In this document: positions 52,543 to 60,086 of the stretch, one piece after another
Numbering within the stretch: the first letter of the stretch is position 1
Layout: every line of letters starts with the position of its first letter
Notes under the pieces: model-generated
What the model saw: only the letters and a program-made list of their open reading frames with translations
Database searches by the model: none
What the model was told of the DNA's origin: nothing
Translations under genes and position numbers: made by a program
Origin: CAZYFH01 sp965249175
GTDB lineage: Bacteria > Acidobacteriota > Vicinamibacteria > Vicinamibacterales > UBA8438
Direction: 5' to 3'
Assembly (NCBI GenBank): GCA_965249175.1
Contig: OZ252227.1
Location: 3,224,001-3,288,000, forward strand
Length of the DNA stretch: 64,000 nucleotides

Positions 52543-53901
52543 ATGATCGCCACCAAGAAAGCGATGCCGCGGCGGGCAGTGTTGCGCGGAATCGGGGCAG
52601 CCATCGCCCTGCCGCTGCTGGACGGCATGGTGCCGGCGTTTGCCGCCACCCGAAACACGGCCGCCGCGCCGACGAAGCGGCTCGGCGTCGTGTACGTGCC
52701 GATGGGCGCGATCATGGACCAGCTGACCCCAGCCACCGAGGGGGCCGGGTTCGCACTGCCGCCGATTCTCCAGCCGCTGGCCCGCGTCCAAGACCAGCTG
52801 GTCGTCGTGTCAGGTCTCGACAACGAACCAGCGGTCGCGTTGCCGGGCGAGCCGGCCGGCGGGCACGGGCGCATTGGCGCGGCGTTCCTGACCGGTGTGC
52901 ACGGCAAGCCGACCGAGGGAGCCGACTTCCGGGCCGGCACGTCGATCGATCAGCTTGCCGCGGCGGCGCTTGGCAAGGACACGCAGCTGCGCTCGCTCGA
53001 ACTCGGTCTCGAGGCGGCCGACATCGCCGGTGCATGCGACGTCGGTTATAGTTGCGCGTACGTCAATACGCTCTGCTGGCGGACGCCAACGACGCCGTTG
53101 CCGATGATGAACAGCCCGCGGGCGGTCTTCGAGCGCCTGTTCGGCGACGCCGACACCACCGACCCGGCGGCCCGGGCGGCGCGCCTCCGGAAGAACCAGA
53201 GCATCCTCGATTCGGTGTCCGACACGGTGGCCGAACGTACGGCGGTGCTTGGCACGCGCGACCGCGTCAAGCTTACCGAGTACCTCGACGCCATTCGCGA
53301 GGTCGAGCAGCGCATCCAGAAGGCCGAGGCGCAAAGCGACCGAGAGCTACCGACGCTCGAGCGGCCCACCGGCAGCATCCCGGAAGGGTTCGAAGACTAC
53401 GCTAAGATGATGTTCGACCTGCAAGTACTCGCGTTTCAAGCCGACCTGGCGCGCGTCAGCACGTTCATGATCGGCAAGGAGCTCAGCGGCCGGACCTACC
53501 CCGAGATTGGCGTGGCCGAAGGGCACCATCAGGTGACGCACTCGACCGCGGATCCGGAACGGATGGAGAAGCTGATCAAGATCAACACCTACCACATGCA
53601 GTTGTTCGCCTATTACCTCGAGCGGCTGAAGGCAACCCCCGACGGTGACGGGTCGCTGTTGGACCAGATGACGATCATCTTCGGCAGCGGCATGAGCGAG
53701 AGCGACCAGCACGACCCCCACCAGCTGCCGATCCTTGTGGCGGGAGGCGGAGCTGGCCACATCAAAGGCGGCCGTCACCTCCGATATCCGGACGCGACAC
53801 CGCTGACCAACCTCTATCTGACGGTGCTGCAGAGGCTGGGTGTCCCGGCCGAGCGGATCGGCAACAGCGACGGGGTGTTCAAGGAGCTCTCGGACATCTA
53901 G
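52543..53901 (+). CDS. DUF1552 protein, Tat-exported (second copy)
   Basis: A 452-residue paralogue of the protein at 30109: MPRRAVLRGIGAAIALPLLD (twin-arginine), RLGVVYVPMGAIMDQLTPAT, AAFLTGVHGKPTEGADFRAG, SCAYVNTLCWRTPTTPLP, EYLDAIREVEQRIQKAEAQS and IFGSGMSESDQHDPHQLP. ATG 52543 follows AAGGAG. Unlike its paralogue it has no adjacent DUF1592 gene; an IS110 remnant and an inverted-repeat element flank it, so the partner may have been deleted. Function unknown. Confidence 0.9.
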   Translation: MIATKKAMPRRAVLRGIGAAIALPLLDGMVPAFAATRNTAAAPTKRLGVVYVPMGAIMDQLTPATEGAGFALPPILQPLARVQDQLVVVSGLDNEPAVALPGEPAGGHGRIGAAFLTGVHGKPTEGADFRAGTSIDQLAAAALGKDTQLRSLELGLEAADIAGACDVGYSCAYVNTLCWRTPTTPLPMMNSPRAVFERLFGDADTTDPAARAARLRKNQSILDSVSDTVAERTAVLGTRDRVKLTEYLDAIREVEQRIQKAEAQSDRELPTLERPTGSIPEGFEDYAKMMFDLQVLAFQADLARVSTFMIGKELSGRTYPEIGVAEGHHQVTHSTADPERMEKLIKINTYHMQLFAYYLERLKATPDGDGSLLDQMTIIFGSGMSESDQHDPHQLPILVAGGGAGHIKGGRHLRYPDATPLTNLYLTVLQRLGVPAERIGNSDGVFKELSDI

Positions 53902-53927
53902 ACGTGGCGTCACAATCAGCCAGGACG

Positions 53928-54104
53928 CTAGCAGCCCGTGGTGAAGTCCTGCTGCATTCGACCGGCGGTGCAACCCGCAAGGGACTGCGATGGACCACTG
54001 CTCAGCGGGGTCAAATACTGGGAGTACTCCTCCTTCTCGCGCCTTGCCAGCCAGGCGCATCACCGGTCTCGGTGCGACGCGGGACTTTCACCACGGGCTG
54101 CTAG
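53928..54104. repeat. Inverted-repeat element A (MITE-like, 177 bp)
   Basis: The ends CTAGCAGCCCGTGGTGAA and TTCACCACGGGCTGCTAG are perfect inverted repeats, extended by imperfect GTCC/GGAC and GC pairs. The interior contains tcaaatactgggagtactcc, matching tcaaatactcccggtattct in element B (59758-59920). It starts just after the DUF1552 stop and ends at the broken 3' side of an outer-membrane-protein pseudogene. It encodes no protein. Confidence 0.75.
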
Positions 54105-54444
54105 AAGGCGACCCGTAGTCGCCCCCGGGGCGGGTCCCGCCAAGCGACGTCCGCTTGTAAAAGTGGGATACCTCGACACCGACCCCGAGTCTTTTCCACA
54201 GCCGAGCGGCCGCGCCGGCATCGACCGCCGTGTCGGTCGTGATGTTGTAGCTCGCCCGAACTCCCCGGCTTCCTGGAACAGCTCGTAGTCGACGGTGTTC
54301 TGGAACGCGTCCTTGACGAACTGCACGCCAGGCTCGTACCGATGATCATCCGCCGCTCGGTCGGCGGGGTCGTCTGCGCCGAGGCTCCGGTGGCGGCCAG
54401 CACGATCCCGCACGCGAGCGCCAGCGCGCGACCACCCATTCCCC
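54105..54444 (-). pseudogene. Outer-membrane beta-barrel-like protein fragment, frameshifted
   Basis: Three reading frames in succession give one plausible protein: MGGRALALACGIVLAATGAS with AQTTPPTERRMIIG (signal peptide and start), then EPGVQFVKDAFQNTVDYELF, then SYNITTDTAVDAGAAARLWK and LGVGVEVSHFYKRTSLGG (amphipathic strands). Two frameshifts and loss of the 3' end at inverted-repeat element A show it is dead. The family was not recognised beyond a likely beta-barrel. Confidence 0.55.
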
Positions 54445-54477
54445 ACCACGAGATGCGGGCAAAATAAGGGCGATTTC

Positions 54478-54534
54478 GGTCGATGAACATCGTGCTCAAC
54501 TGGGACGAGGAACTCCAGCCCTTCCCATGCGTAT
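54478..54534 (+). pseudogene. Kinase 3' end remnant on the plus strand
   Basis: The plus strand reads SMNIVLNWDEELQPFPCV then stop, corresponding to the last residues of PD40 kinases (VVLNWSEELKARVPTGQ in the intact gene). Nothing else of the gene is present. The 266-bp inverted-repeat element begins about 10 bp after it. Confidence 0.6.
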
Positions 54535-54544
54535 AATCGGATGA

Positions 54545-54810
54545 GCTAGGTATTTACTTGAGTCAGGTAGCCCCTACATGTTGTGCTTCTGGCCGTTACC
54601 GAAGGCCCGTCGCCCAGGCCACTCGACGCCACCACCGTCCCGCACGCGGCGCGCCTTCGTCTGGTTCACTTTCTGGGACCCTCTGAGCTCCGAAGTCGCT
54701 CCAGATGGCCGCGACAGGCCCGCAGGCTCCCACGGGCGCGCGAACCTGGCCAGGTAGTGGAGCCTCGTACACCAGATTCTGTGGCTACTTGAGTGAAGTA
54801 AATACCTAAC
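54545..54810. repeat. Inverted-repeat element of about 266 bp with target duplication
   Basis: The ends GCTAGGTATTTACTTGAGTC (left) and GTTAGGTATTTACTTCACTC (right, reverse complement) form an imperfect inverted repeat of about 30 bp that continues into GTAGCC. It appears flanked by the direct repeat tcggatga (just left of 54545 and 54811-54818). No transposase is inside. Short open frames inside are not protein-like. It is a non-autonomous element of an unassigned IS family. Confidence 0.65.
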
Positions 54811-54870
54811 TCGGATGATTCTCAGCGGCATACCTTCACGAGCATCCGCTGCGTCAACGTGTGGTGAGCG

Positions 54871-55245
54871 ATGCAGTGCCCAAATTGGATCCTCGTGACC
54901 CAGATGATCACGCTCATCGGCGGGGCCGCGCTGATCGCCTGGCGCAACTACCGCCGCGGCCGGGGAGACCTGTTGGGAGCATTCCGACTGGCGGCCTTTG
55001 GGTTCGTCGCGCGGATGGCGCGGTGGGCCCTGCTCGCTCACCATGTCGCGTCAGTCGCCGAAGTCACCAAGCTGGCGTGGGCGCTCGCCGATGCCCTGCT
55101 TGTCGGTGCGGTGCTCTGGGTGTTTTACGTCGCCCTCGAGCCGGAGACCTGTGGGGAGCATCCCGACTGGCGGCCTTTGCGTTCGTCGCGCGGATGGCGC
55201 GGCGGTCGTCCAGCATCTCAGACATCCACAGATGACCGCAGGTAA
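54871..55245 (+). pseudogene. Membrane-protein fragment, possibly a kinase C-terminal TM region, with internal duplication
   Basis: Codons from ~54900 to 55140 encode helices and amphipathic segments: LIGGAALIAWRNYRRGRGD, LLGAFRLAAFGFVARMARWA and LAWALADALLVGAVLWVFYV then ALEPE. From memory this resembles the C-terminal membrane part of another acidobacterial kinase group, but I am not certain. After ALEPE a 62-bp copy of an earlier segment (54965-55026) recurs at 55144-55205 in a different frame, giving a non-native tail. It is probably a dead fragment. Confidence 0.45.
54965..55205. repeat. 62-bp imperfect direct repeat
   Basis: 54965-55026 and 55144-55205 match at 58 of 62 positions (for example ggcggcctttgggttcgtcg versus ggcggcctttgcgttcgtcg). 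The second copy is out of frame with the first, so this is a local DNA duplication rather than a protein repeat. Confidence 0.8.
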
Positions 55246-55608
55246 CAGCGCCCAGCGCGGTCACGGGGCCAAGTCACGAGCCGTCCGCGAGGTGGTCATG
55301 GGCGGTCGGGCAAGATCGGCGATCTGAACAAACGGTACGCCGGAGTCCTGACAGCCTCTGCCTCTTCAGTCAGTTAGATGTCGCCACCGTACGGTCGTCC
55401 CTAATGGGCAAAAACGGTCCGTTTCCTGTGGATACGGCGCTCCTCGATCACCGCCGGAGGCGACGTCGTCATGGCGTCGCTGGCGTCGTCCGTACGCGAC
55501 GCCGCGGAAACACCTCGAACGTCGTTCGACAACGCGCGTGAGACGCGACGCCTCGCGATCGGCTGTGTCGACACGACGATCTGACACGCGCCACGTCGCC
55601 CGTTCGCG
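55246..55608. other. Region before IS256 copy 2, no gene recognised
   Basis: About 360 bp. A minus-strand frame (55366-55629) is Arg-rich and looks like high-GC noise. Removing IS256 copy 2 and one target repeat joins this region to 57054 without revealing a known protein. Confidence 0.4.
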
Positions 55609-55616
55609 TCGTTCCG

Positions 55617-57045
55617 GAGTCAAGCCCATTCTTAGTTGAAACTCTCCACGGCTCCCGATGGCTTACGCGGCCTGCTTCTTCGACGTCGTCGTGTCGATCT
55701 TCAGTTCTCGCTTCAATGCGGCCCGAAGCGTGGGAAGGTGGCGGTAGCCCCTCACCCTTCGTAAGCGCGGTTCGATGTCCAGGAGGGCGGTCGCCAGCCA
55801 GCGGTGGCGTTGGCTCGAGCTCTGCCAGTGATCTACCTTCGCGCAGCGTTCCTCGACCAGCGCATTGACCGACTCCAGACAGTTCGTCGTCTTCAGCGAC
55901 CGGCCCAGCACTCCGTACACGCCCAATCGATGTAACGTCAGGGTTTCGTCCAGGCCTTCCGCCAAGCTGTCAGCCGCCGACTGGTTCCGCTCGTCCAACT
56001 CGCCGTGGAGCGTCTCGAGCGCACCGAGGGCCTCGTCGTAGTCCGGCCGGTTGTACGCTCGCTGGAGACGCTGACGCCACACCGCCTGCTCGTGCTTGGC
56101 CAGGTAGCTCACCACGTTCTCGCGCTTGTGCCACTGGCACCGTTGGACCAGGGCCCGGCCCCGGAAGGCCTTCCGGACGGCCGTGCGGAGCCCCTTGCCG
56201 CCATCGAGGATGACCAGCACACCCTGGGAGAGGTCGAGGCCCCGCTCGACCAACGACCGCAGGAACGGTGTGAGCACCGTCGCGTTCTCCGTGTCCGTTT
56301 CGACGAAGCCCAGGAAGCGTTTCTCCCCAGACAGCGTGATGCCTAGCGCGATGACCATCGTCGCGTCAGCGAACGTCTTGCCGTCCAGGAACACGGCCAC
56401 CACGTCCTCATCGGATAGGTCCCGCTCCTGGAACGCCCGTAGCTGCGCCGCGCTGGCCTGGATGAACCCCCGGGACACCGTCGAACTCGACAGCCCGATC
56501 GCCCCGGGAATCGCCGCCGCGGCCGCCGCGTAGTTGCGGCACGAGATCCCGTAGAGCACCCGTCGCAGCAGCGCGTCGTCCACCTCGCGGTCGTCATGCA
56601 ACGCCGCATACGACCGCAGCGGAATCTCGCTCCCTGCGAGGCGACGAATCCGGGGCACGCGAATCGGCACGCGCTGCCCCGCGAGACCCACCGTCCCAGG
56701 GTTACTGCCGTGACGGCGTCCACCGACCGACGCGTCCTTCCGGACGTAGCGCTCGCTCGCCAGCGCCGTCACCTCCTGGTCGAGCAACTCCTGCACATGC
56801 ATCAGGCCCAGGGGAACCAGCGAGCGGATCAGCTCCACCTTCGCGTCCAGCTCCAGATCCGCGTAGGCCTCGCGGTGAATGATGTTGACCGAGCCCAGCT
56901 TGCGAACTTTCTTGCGCTTCCTGACAGCACGTAGGACACTCATCGTGGCTCCTCTCTCTCGTGGGGTGATGTCCGTCTTTTGCAACGTCATCACACCACA
57001 GGGTCTGGAGCCGTTTCAATTTTCAACTAAGATTAGCTCACCCTC
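55617..57045 (-). mobile_element. IS256-family insertion sequence, copy 2 (intact)
   Basis: A 1429-bp copy almost identical to the element at 133-1561, in the same orientation. It is flanked by a different perfect 8-bp direct repeat, tcgttccg, at 55609-55616 and 57046-57053. The differing repeats show the two copies inserted independently rather than as the ends of one composite transposon. Confidence 0.93.
55663..56943 (-). CDS. IS256-family transposase (copy 2)
   Basis: A 426-residue transposase identical to the one at 179 except for one residue near the C-terminus (TSKKQAA instead of TSTKQAA), plus one silent change that I noticed. The catalytic Asp (FLDGKTF), Asp (ILDGGKGL) and Glu (CLESVNALVEE) are intact. 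The start at 56943 is preceded by GAGAGGAG. It is probably active. Confidence 0.93.
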   Translation of the reverse strand: MSVLRAVRKRKKVRKLGSVNIIHREAYADLELDAKVELIRSLVPLGLMHVQELLDQEVTALASERYVRKDASVGGRRHGSNPGTVGLAGQRVPIRVPRIRRLAGSEIPLRSYAALHDDREVDDALLRRVLYGISCRNYAAAAAAIPGAIGLSSSTVSRGFIQASAAQLRAFQERDLSDEDVVAVFLDGKTFADATMVIALGITLSGEKRFLGFVETDTENATVLTPFLRSLVERGLDLSQGVLVILDGGKGLRTAVRKAFRGRALVQRCQWHKRENVVSYLAKHEQAVWRQRLQRAYNRPDYDEALGALETLHGELDERNQSAADSLAEGLDETLTLHRLGVYGVLGRSLKTTNCLESVNALVEERCAKVDHWQSSSQRHRWLATALLDIEPRLRRVRGYRHLPTLRAALKRELKIDTTTSKKQAA

Positions 57046-57053
57046 TCGTTCCG

Positions 57054-57429
57054 TCCGTTGCCGGGTCGCTCCTGAGCCCCGGCGCGCCGCGATCGGCGGC
57101 GTCGATACGACGATCCGCCGCATGCTGTTCGTTGCCCCGTCAGGGGCACCGACGCGCCGGCATCGTCGCGTGAGGAATGACGCCGTCGTCGACAACCCGC
57201 GGCCCAGACTGCGATTCGTTCGCCGTCCGGCTGACCCCGTAGTGTCCAAAAACTCAAGCGCCCCGCAACTTCTTGAAAGGCGTTGTCAGGTCGACCGTCC
57301 GGTGCGAGATTATGAAGAGCGGCGCTAACGGCGCCTTGAAACCACACGTTGAGTGATCGTGAGGCGAGTGGCCAGACTGGGCGGCGGCTTAGATTCCAAA
57401 CGCATCCAGCACTGCGATCGCCGCCCGCA
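57054..57429. other. Region after IS256 copy 2, no gene recognised
   Basis: About 375 bp with Arg-rich open frames only. It contains gctaac (57323 area) and gttagg (57475 area) that loosely recall integron attC core sites but without the required pairing. No RNA gene or complete protein was seen. Confidence 0.35.
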
Positions 57430-57747
57430 AGCGCCGCCACGCCTGCCGCGCTTCGGCTCGTTCCGCCTTCGCTGTTAGGAGGGGTGTTGCGAACTTTGAG
57501 GACCGCAATATCAAGTCCGCCGATGTTGGGTTGGCCTGCCACCGGGGGGCGCGACCATGGCTCCTGGCTGCACTTCGAAACTCCCGAAGGGCGTAGCGGC
57601 GCCGTTTCTGGCAGCGGTCACGATCATCCGCGTCGCGGAGCCATGCTTGCGATGGAGGATGTTATGGCCGGCGGTCAGTATCCGACTTGGCCCAATGTAG
57701 AAACCCGTGCCGATGAACCAGCTCGACCCTCGACCGCTCATCTGCAT
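57430..57747 (-). pseudogene. V8/trypsin-like serine protease fragment
   Basis: One frame gives GSSWFIGTGFYIGPSRILTA then GHNILH, with the catalytic His in TAGHN. After a frameshift the next gives QPNIGGLDIAVLKV, matching the region of the catalytic Asp (DIAVLKV). The part with the catalytic Ser is missing, as is a signal peptide. The 5' side joins directly to the MFS/spermidine-synthase-like pseudogene. Confidence 0.6.
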
Positions 57748-58930
57748 TCGGAGCTGGCAGATGGCAGAGAATGGATCCCGAGTGGGGTCTGTGACGATGC
57801 TACCGAATCCGGGATGTTCTGCCGTCGACCGTGACGCAGCGGCCAGTGTGATCGCGACGCGAACAGCGGCGGCAACGCCGGAAGGGCGTGGAGCGTGAGG
57901 AACCCCGCCACGGAGCCGAGGCCAACGACGACGACCAGGGTCCGCACCACCCTTGGAGCTGTCGCCGCGCGTGCGCTAGCGCGTACGCCCAGCGCGGCGC
58001 CACAGGCGAGTCCGACGAGAAACGTCGAGAGCATGACGGTGAAGGCATACACGGAAGAGCCCAGCACGAGCCCGAGGACCCGGGTCCACGCGATCTCGTA
58101 GACCATCGCCAGCGCACCAGACAGCGCCACGACCCACAGCGCCAGATGACCGTCGTCGCGGCCCGGTCCGCGGACGGCCTGATGACCGTCGTCGCGGCCC
58201 GGTCCGCGGACGGCCTGATGACCGTCGTTGCGGCCCGGTCGGCGGACGGCCTGAGGTCCATGCCGGCTATGGTGCTCCACGGACGTCTCGTCCACGGTAT
58301 CGGGACTGCCCGCGCGTCGTGAGGCGGCCGCAACCCCGAGAGCCACTGCACCCAGTGCGACATTGGCGAGCCCGGCAGCGACGACCGTGGCGGCGGTCCC
58401 GAACGACGGCAGCAACACGAACCCGGTCAGTGCCGTGCCGGCGACCGCCCCGAAGACGTTGACGGCGTAGAGCCACCCGACCCCACCCTCGATTCGGCGG
58501 TGGCGCCGGGCAATCACCCGGCTCAGCGTTGGCAAGGCCGCGCCCATCAGCATCGTGGGCGCGATGAGGACCACGAGCGCCAGGAGAAAGCGGAGCGCGC
58601 TGCCGATGTAGAACGAAGAGGCCGTGGCCGGCGACAGGATGGCCACCGCCGGTCGCATCACCGCGAGCATCAGCGGCACGCACAAGGCGGTCGCGCCGAT
58701 GCCGATTTCGAGCAGGCCGTACACGCGGAGGGGATGTTGTGTGACTCGGTCGACATATCGTCCGGCGGCGAGCGCGCCGAGCGCCTGCCCCGCCATGACC
58801 GCGGCCAACACCGCGGTGACGGCGAAGTGGGTCGAGCCGAAGAACAGCACGAGCAGGCGCAGCCAAACGACTCGTAGAGCAGCCCGAGCGCGCCGGAGAG
58901 GAAGAAGAGGCCGAAGGCGATCCGTCGCAT
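57738..58930 (-). pseudogene. MFS/spermidine-synthase-like membrane protein, frameshifted and truncated
   Basis: Starts MRRIAFGLFFLSGALGLLYE (58930), then loses frame and continues as WLRLLVLFFGSTHFAVTAVL. A single missing base in YE(V)VWLR, the usual start of fused MFS/spermidine-synthase proteins, explains it. The helices are recognisable (GLLEIGIGATALCVPLML, TMLMGAALPTLSRVIA, LVYEIAWTRVLGLVLG-type second half). The spermidine-synthase catalytic domain is absent: after ALPALPPLF the frame runs into unrelated sequence ending at 57738. A 12-residue unit occurs three times in the central loop (see 58145-58252). Confidence 0.72.
58145..58252 (-). repeat. Three tandem 36-bp repeats inside the membrane-protein pseudogene
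   Basis: Units at 58145-58180, 58181-58216 and 58217-58252; the first two are identical and the third has two changes. On the minus strand they encode QAVRGPGRDDGH units in the loop between the two membrane halves. The period is a multiple of three, so copy number can change without a frameshift. Confidence 0.9.
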
Positions 58931-59020
58931 CAGCTCACACCATCGGCGTCACGCGGCCGGGCGTCAGCACCAGTCTCGGTGCCACGCACGTCCAGCACGC
59001 TAGTGTAAGGTGATAAGAGA

Positions 59021-59389
59021 ATGGTACCGATGTCCAGCGACAAACGCCAGGCCGATCGCGTCAGCACCGACGTCCGTGGCAGTTGGCATCGCGGCTCCGT
59101 CCACTGCCTCACACGAGTGACCAACCTCAGCACCGGTGGGTGTTTCATCGAGTCGCTGGACCAGACGCCGCCGTCGGGTCAGTTCCGTCTCCGACTGCCG
59201 CTTTCGCGAAACGAACTGGTGTGGCTGACCGGCGAGGTCGCGCACTTTCAACTGAACCCGGGGTTCGGTGTGCGATTCCTTCAAGTGAACGAATCGAGCC
59301 GCCGCATGCTGTCGCGCGCGGTCGATGCGTTGCGAGGTCCGTTCCCCGCGGGTCCTGGCACGGGCGCCGGTCCGCAACTCGCGAATTAG
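59021..59389 (+). CDS. PilZ-domain protein
   Basis: A 122-residue protein consisting essentially of one PilZ domain, which in relatives binds cyclic di-GMP. The residues KRQADRVSTDV correspond to the RxxxR part, NLSTGGCFIES to the (D/N)xSxxG part; the barrel continues with FRLRLPLSRNELVWLTGEVA and GVRFLQVNESSRR. Starts at 59021 (MVPMSS) or 59030 (MSSDKR) are possible. The first Arg of the binding motif is not perfectly clear, so ligand binding is probable rather than certain. It is a lone gene. Confidence 0.82.
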   Translation: MVPMSSDKRQADRVSTDVRGSWHRGSVHCLTRVTNLSTGGCFIESLDQTPPSGQFRLRLPLSRNELVWLTGEVAHFQLNPGFGVRFLQVNESSRRMLSRAVDALRGPFPAGPGTGAGPQLAN

Positions 59390-59455
59390 GCCGTGTAGCG
59401 CCCGCGGCGGGGTCCGGGGGCCCAGCCCCCGTGTCATGAGGGTCCGACCGTCAGT

Positions 59456-59611
59456 CTACTTGCCGTTGAGCTCTCGCACCCAACGCCGGCTCACGTATCG
59501 GTCGGACGTCCCCGACCGATGCGACCAGCGTGCTGCCATCTCGACCGCGAGGAGCAATGTGGAAAAGACGAGGACGAACGCGACACCGTAGGTCCACAAC
59601 CATCCCCACAT
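59456..59611 (-). CDS. 51-residue single-TM microprotein (unknown function)
   Basis: ATG 59611 is preceded by AAGAGGAG at ideal spacing and the frame ends with TAG at 59456. The protein begins MWGWLWTYGVAFVLVFSTLL (one membrane helix), then VEMAARWSHRSG and a basic tail RYVSRRWVRELNGK. The helix plus positive C-terminus suggests a small inner-membrane protein with its tail in the cytoplasm. I do not recognise a family. Confidence 0.55.
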   Translation of the reverse strand: MWGWLWTYGVAFVLVFSTLLLAVEMAARWSHRSGTSDRYVSRRWVRELNGK

Positions 59612-59757
59612 GGCTCACTCCTCTTATGACTATCGCGGACGCGCCAGAGCAACTAAATCTTGAGGAACGATTTGACTATACCACAAGGTATAGTGCCTCT
59701 AGACCGGCGCGCCGCACGGAGCGATACCGGGCGGCGAGCGCTCGGCGCCTCCGGCTG

Positions 59758-59920
59758 AGCAGCCCGTAGTGAGAGTCCCGCGGCATTCGACCGCCGATGC
59801 ATCCCGCCTCACCGCGTTGCTCATCGGTCAAATACTCCCGGTATTCTCCCTCTTCGCGCCTTGTGAGACGGGCGCCTCGACGGTCTCGGTGCAACGCGGC
59901 ACTTTCACCACGGGCTGGCT
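59758..59920. repeat. Inverted-repeat element B (MITE-like, about 163 bp)
   Basis: Left end AGCAGCCCGTAGTGAGAGTC and right end (reverse complement) AGCCAGCCCGTGGTGAAAGT are imperfect inverted repeats of the same type as element A at 53928. The interior shares tcaaatactcccggtattct and cttcgcgcctt with A. No protein is encoded. A 28-codon microprotein gene begins 45 bp to its right. Confidence 0.7.
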
Positions 59921-59964
59921 ATGCCTGATAGAATCGCCGTCGGCTCGGCACCCGGAGGCTCGAA

Positions 59965-60051
59965 GTGAATCCTTTTGTTGCAGTCATCGTGACGGGCATC
60001 GCGGCGTTCGCCGCGCACATCCTGTTCGTGCTCGCCCTGCGTAGCAAGTAG
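59965..60051 (+). CDS. 28-residue single-TM microprotein (unknown function)
   Basis: GTG 59965 is preceded by GGAGG at 6-bp spacing; 28 codons end at TAG 60049-60051. The product MNPFVAVIVTGIAAFAAHIL followed by FVLALRSK is almost entirely one membrane helix with a basic end, the shape of known small membrane peptides. No family was recognised; comparative evidence would be needed to be sure it is real. Confidence 0.4.
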   Translation: MNPFVAVIVTGIAAFAAHILFVLALRSK

Positions 60052-60086
60052 GCTGTCGCGCGAAGCTTCAGGCGGACGGCGTCTCG

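Noticed and set aside
125..57053. A 54-kb composite transposon bounded by the two IS256 copies
   Set aside because: The outermost 8-bp repeats differ (ggggccgg on the left, tcgttccg on the right), while each copy has its own matching pair. The copies inserted separately.
57320..57480. Integron attC site between gctaac and gttagg
   Set aside because: The core boxes are imperfect and the intervening ~150 bp do not fold on themselves as an attC must. No integrase or cassette array is present.
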